Shown here one piece after another: positions 13,858-16,117 of a stretch of DNA of 16,117 bases. The notes below the pieces were generated by a model. That model made no database searches. It had not been told where the DNA came from and saw only the letters and a program-made list of their open reading frames with translations. Position 1 is the stretch's first letter. Every line of letters starts with the position of its first letter. Source of the stretch: an uncultured Porphyromonadaceae bacterium (GTDB lineage Bacteria > Bacteroidota > Bacteroidia > Bacteroidales > Muribaculaceae); the NCBI GenBank assembly GCA_947176615.1, contig CAMWRO010000032.1, forward strand, positions 1-16,117, read 5' to 3'. Made by a program: the position numbers and the translations under genes.

Positions 13858-16117
13858 ATGATTAAGAATTTTGTCACTATACTTTTGGGATGCGCGTGTG
13901 TGGCGCAGGCTGCGGCGGTCGAGCCGGTCGACTATGTGAGTACACTTGTAGGAACTCATTCGAGTTTTGAACTTTCGACAGGCAACACTTATCCGGCTAT
14001 GGCCCTGCCGTGGGGCATGAATTTCTGGACCCCGCAGACCGGAAAAATGGGCGACGGATGGGGATATACCTACGACGCGCCAAAAATCAGAGGGTTCAAG
14101 CAGACCCATCAGCCGAGTCCGTGGATTAACGATTACGGCCAGTTCGCACTCATGCCCGTGACCGGCTCGCCCCGTTTCGGCGAGGATGACCGCGCGAGCT
14201 GGTTCAGCCACAAGGCCGAGGTGGCCACACCCTATTACTACCGTGTCTATCTTGCCGACCACGACGTGGTGACCGAAATGACCCCGACGATGCGCGCCGC
14301 CGCATTCCGGTTCACTTTCCCCGAAAGCTCTCTGTCGACCGTGGTCATCGACCCTATGGACGGCGGCTCGGCCATTACAATCGACCGCGCCAACAACCGC
14401 GTCACCGGCTACACGACTAAAAATTCGGGCGGCGTTCCCGACAATTTCAGAAACTACTTTGTAATCGAGTTTGACACCCCGCTGACCTATACCGCCACCG
14501 TCGCCGACGGCAAAACTCTTTCCGAAGGCTCGACCGTGGCCGAGGGGGAACACGCGGGAGCAATCGTTGGGTTCAAGACACGCAAGGGACAGGTGGTCAA
14601 CGCCCGTGTCGCCTCGTCGTTCATCAGTCCCGAGCAGGCGTTGCTGAATCTGCGCGAGCTGGGCGACGGAGACTTTGACCGCGTAAAAGCCGATTCCCGC
14701 AACCGCTGGAACGAAATCCTCGGGCGCATCGAAATCACCCCCGATGCAACCGACCCGACATCGGTCGACCGGATGCGCACCTTCTACTCCTGCCTCTACC
14801 GCTCGGTTCTGTTTCCACGCTCGCTCTACGAGGTCAACGCTGCCGGAGAAACCGTGCACTACAGCCCTTATAACGGGGAAGTGCTTCCCGGCTACATGTT
14901 TACCGACAGCGGGTTCTGGGACACGTTCCGGTGCCTGTTTCCCCTCCTCAACCTCGTCTACCCCTCGGAAAACGTCAAGATGCAGGAGGGCCTTGTCAAC
15001 GCCTATCTCGAAAGCGGGTTCCTCCCCGAGTGGGCGAGTCCCGGCCACCGCGACTGCATGGTGGGCAACAACAGCGCGTCGATTGTCGCCGACGCCTACC
15101 TGTCGGGGTTGCGCGGATATGACATCGAGACCCTGTGGAAAGCAGTGACCTCGGGAGCCCACAAGGTACACCCCGAAATCAAGTCGACCGGCCGACTGGG
15201 ACATGAATATTATGACCGCCTCGGGTATGTGCCTTACAACGTGGGAATCAACGAAAGTGCCGCCCGCACACTTGAATATGCCTATGACGACTGGTGCATC
15301 TACCGTCTCGGTCAGGCTCTGGGCAAAAGCAAGAAAGAGCTTGCCCCCTACCGCAAGGCAGCCATGAACTACCGCAACCTCTTTGACCCGGAACACCGCC
15401 TGATGCGCGGACGCAACGAGGACGGCTCGTTCCAGTCGCCTTTCAACCCGCTGAAATGGGGCGACGCCTTCACCGAAGGGAACTCTTGGCACTACACATG
15501 GTCGGTCTTTCATGACCCTCAGGGACTCATCGACCTGATGGGTGGCGACAACGGATTCAACCGGATGATGGACTCGGTTTTCACCGTCCCCCCGGTATTC
15601 GATGCAAGCTACTACGGCTTCGTCATCCACGAAATACGCGAAATGCAGATAATGAACATGGGCAACTATGCCCACGGCAACCAGCCCATCCAGCACATGA
15701 TATACCTCTATAACTATTCGGGCCAGCCGTGGAAGGCACAGCACCGCGTCCGAGAGGTAATGGACCGGTTCTACAACGCCGCGCCCGACGGCTATTGCGG
15801 CGACGAGGACAACGGACAGACTTCGGCATGGTATGTCTTCTCAGCGCTCGGGTTCTATCCCGTCGCACCCGGCACGGGCGAATATGTCCTCGGAACACCG
15901 CTGTTCCGTCATGCCCGCATCCATCTCGAAAACGGCAGGACGGTCACCGTCAACGCTCCCGCCAACAGTGACGAAAACCGCTATATCGACCGCCTGACCA
16001 TCGACGGCAAGCCCACCGACGCGACATTTGTCACCCTCGGCAGCCTCAACAGCGGCGCGACTCTCGACTTCACCATGTCGCCGCGCCCCAACCTCACCCG
16101 AGGCACCGCCCCCACCT
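13858..16117 (+). CDS. GH92 family alpha-mannosidase, 3' end cut by the window
   Basis: GH92 enzymes are Ca2+-dependent inverting exo-alpha-mannosidases that trim host or yeast N-glycans and mannans. The frame is open from the ATG at 13858 to the last base, about 753 codons with no stop, so only a few C-terminal residues should be missing. The N-terminus is a short export signal (MIKNFVTILLGCACVAQAAA); LLGC may be a lipobox, or cleavage may follow AQA. Family blocks include RGFKQTHQPSPWINDYGQF near residue 80, DSGFWDTFR mid-protein, FTEGNSWHYTW with E540, GNQPIQHMIYLYNYSGQPWKAQ, and GDEDNGQTSAWYVFSALGFYP with D649 and D651. Glu540 and the Asp pair are 109 residues apart, the same spacing as the catalytic acid E533 and base residues D642/D644 that I recall for Bt3990, so it should be active. 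Linkage specificity cannot be read from this. Confidence 0.93.
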   Translation, partial: MIKNFVTILLGCACVAQAAAVEPVDYVSTLVGTHSSFELSTGNTYPAMALPWGMNFWTPQTGKMGDGWGYTYDAPKIRGFKQTHQPSPWINDYGQFALMPVTGSPRFGEDDRASWFSHKAEVATPYYYRVYLADHDVVTEMTPTMRAAAFRFTFPESSLSTVVIDPMDGGSAITIDRANNRVTGYTTKNSGGVPDNFRNYFVIEFDTPLTYTATVADGKTLSEGSTVAEGEHAGAIVGFKTRKGQVVNARVASSFISPEQALLNLRELGDGDFDRVKADSRNRWNEILGRIEITPDATDPTSVDRMRTFYSCLYRSVLFPRSLYEVNAAGETVHYSPYNGEVLPGYMFTDSGFWDTFRCLFPLLNLVYPSENVKMQEGLVNAYLESGFLPEWASPGHRDCMVGNNSASIVADAYLSGLRGYDIETLWKAVTSGAHKVHPEIKSTGRLGHEYYDRLGYVPYNVGINESAARTLEYAYDDWCIYRLGQALGKSKKELAPYRKAAMNYRNLFDPEHRLMRGRNEDGSFQSPFNPLKWGDAFTEGNSWHYTWSVFHDPQGLIDLMGGDNGFNRMMDSVFTVPPVFDASYYGFVIHEIREMQIMNMGNYAHGNQPIQHMIYLYNYSGQPWKAQHRVREVMDRFYNAAPDGYCGDEDNGQTSAWYVFSALGFYPVAPGTGEYVLGTPLFRHARIHLENGRTVTVNAPANSDENRYIDRLTIDGKPTDATFVTLGSLNSGATLDFTMSPRPNLTRGTAPT

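Noticed and set aside
13831..15744. 637-codon open frame on the - strand
   Set aside because: It is antisense to the GH92 gene in complementary codon register. It lacks recognisable domains and has the His/Val/Gly-rich composition typical of shadows of GC-rich genes, while the + strand frame shows full family conservation with catalytic residues.

Overview
The window reads as part of a metagenome-assembled contig from a Bacteroidales bacterium, most likely Muribaculaceae or a close relative. The grounds are a GC-rich core with an ftsA-ftsZ junction, a Bacteroides-type Na+,H+-pumping pyrophosphatase, a PMCA-type Ca2+ ATPase, a Wzi-family outer-membrane protein, a GH92 alpha-mannosidase, TAnnTTTG -7 boxes and no obvious Shine-Dalgarno sites. 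The family-level assignment is inference.

Layout. Bases 1-43 are not genomic: they match an Illumina Nextera i7 primer/transposase adapter, apparently index N701, with four mismatches. Next come the last 68 codons of ftsA, then ftsZ (295-1734), a strong hairpin, and hppA (1825-4026), all on the + strand. hppA is followed by a rho-independent terminator. Then comes a 390-base gap (4027-4416) holding an elaborate nested inverted-repeat structure at about 4161-4337 (candidate structured RNA or miniature element). After it lies a noticeably AT-richer SAM-methyltransferase-like gene (4417-5322), which looks like an insertion into the otherwise housekeeping backbone.

From 5315 to 8766 the - strand carries a compact translation/envelope operon, transcribed in the order yqeY-like, serS, rbfA, LolC/LolE-type permease. 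It is driven by a well-formed Bacteroidales promoter at 8804-8835, and a 25-nt inverted repeat sits between serS and rbfA. Upstream, also on the - strand, a Wzi-family outer-membrane protein gene and a small lipoprotein gene form a two-gene unit. Divergent from it, on the + strand, is the Ca2+-translocating P-type ATPase (11032-13725), then a GH92 alpha-mannosidase (13858 onward) that runs off the right end just short of its expected C-terminus.

Most of this is conserved cell-division, translation, ion-transport and envelope machinery. No defence system, CRISPR array, IS element, tRNA or rRNA was seen. The least explained piece is the 4161-5322 segment, the structured element plus the atypical methyltransferase. 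I did not find convincing evidence of a larger novel multi-gene system.
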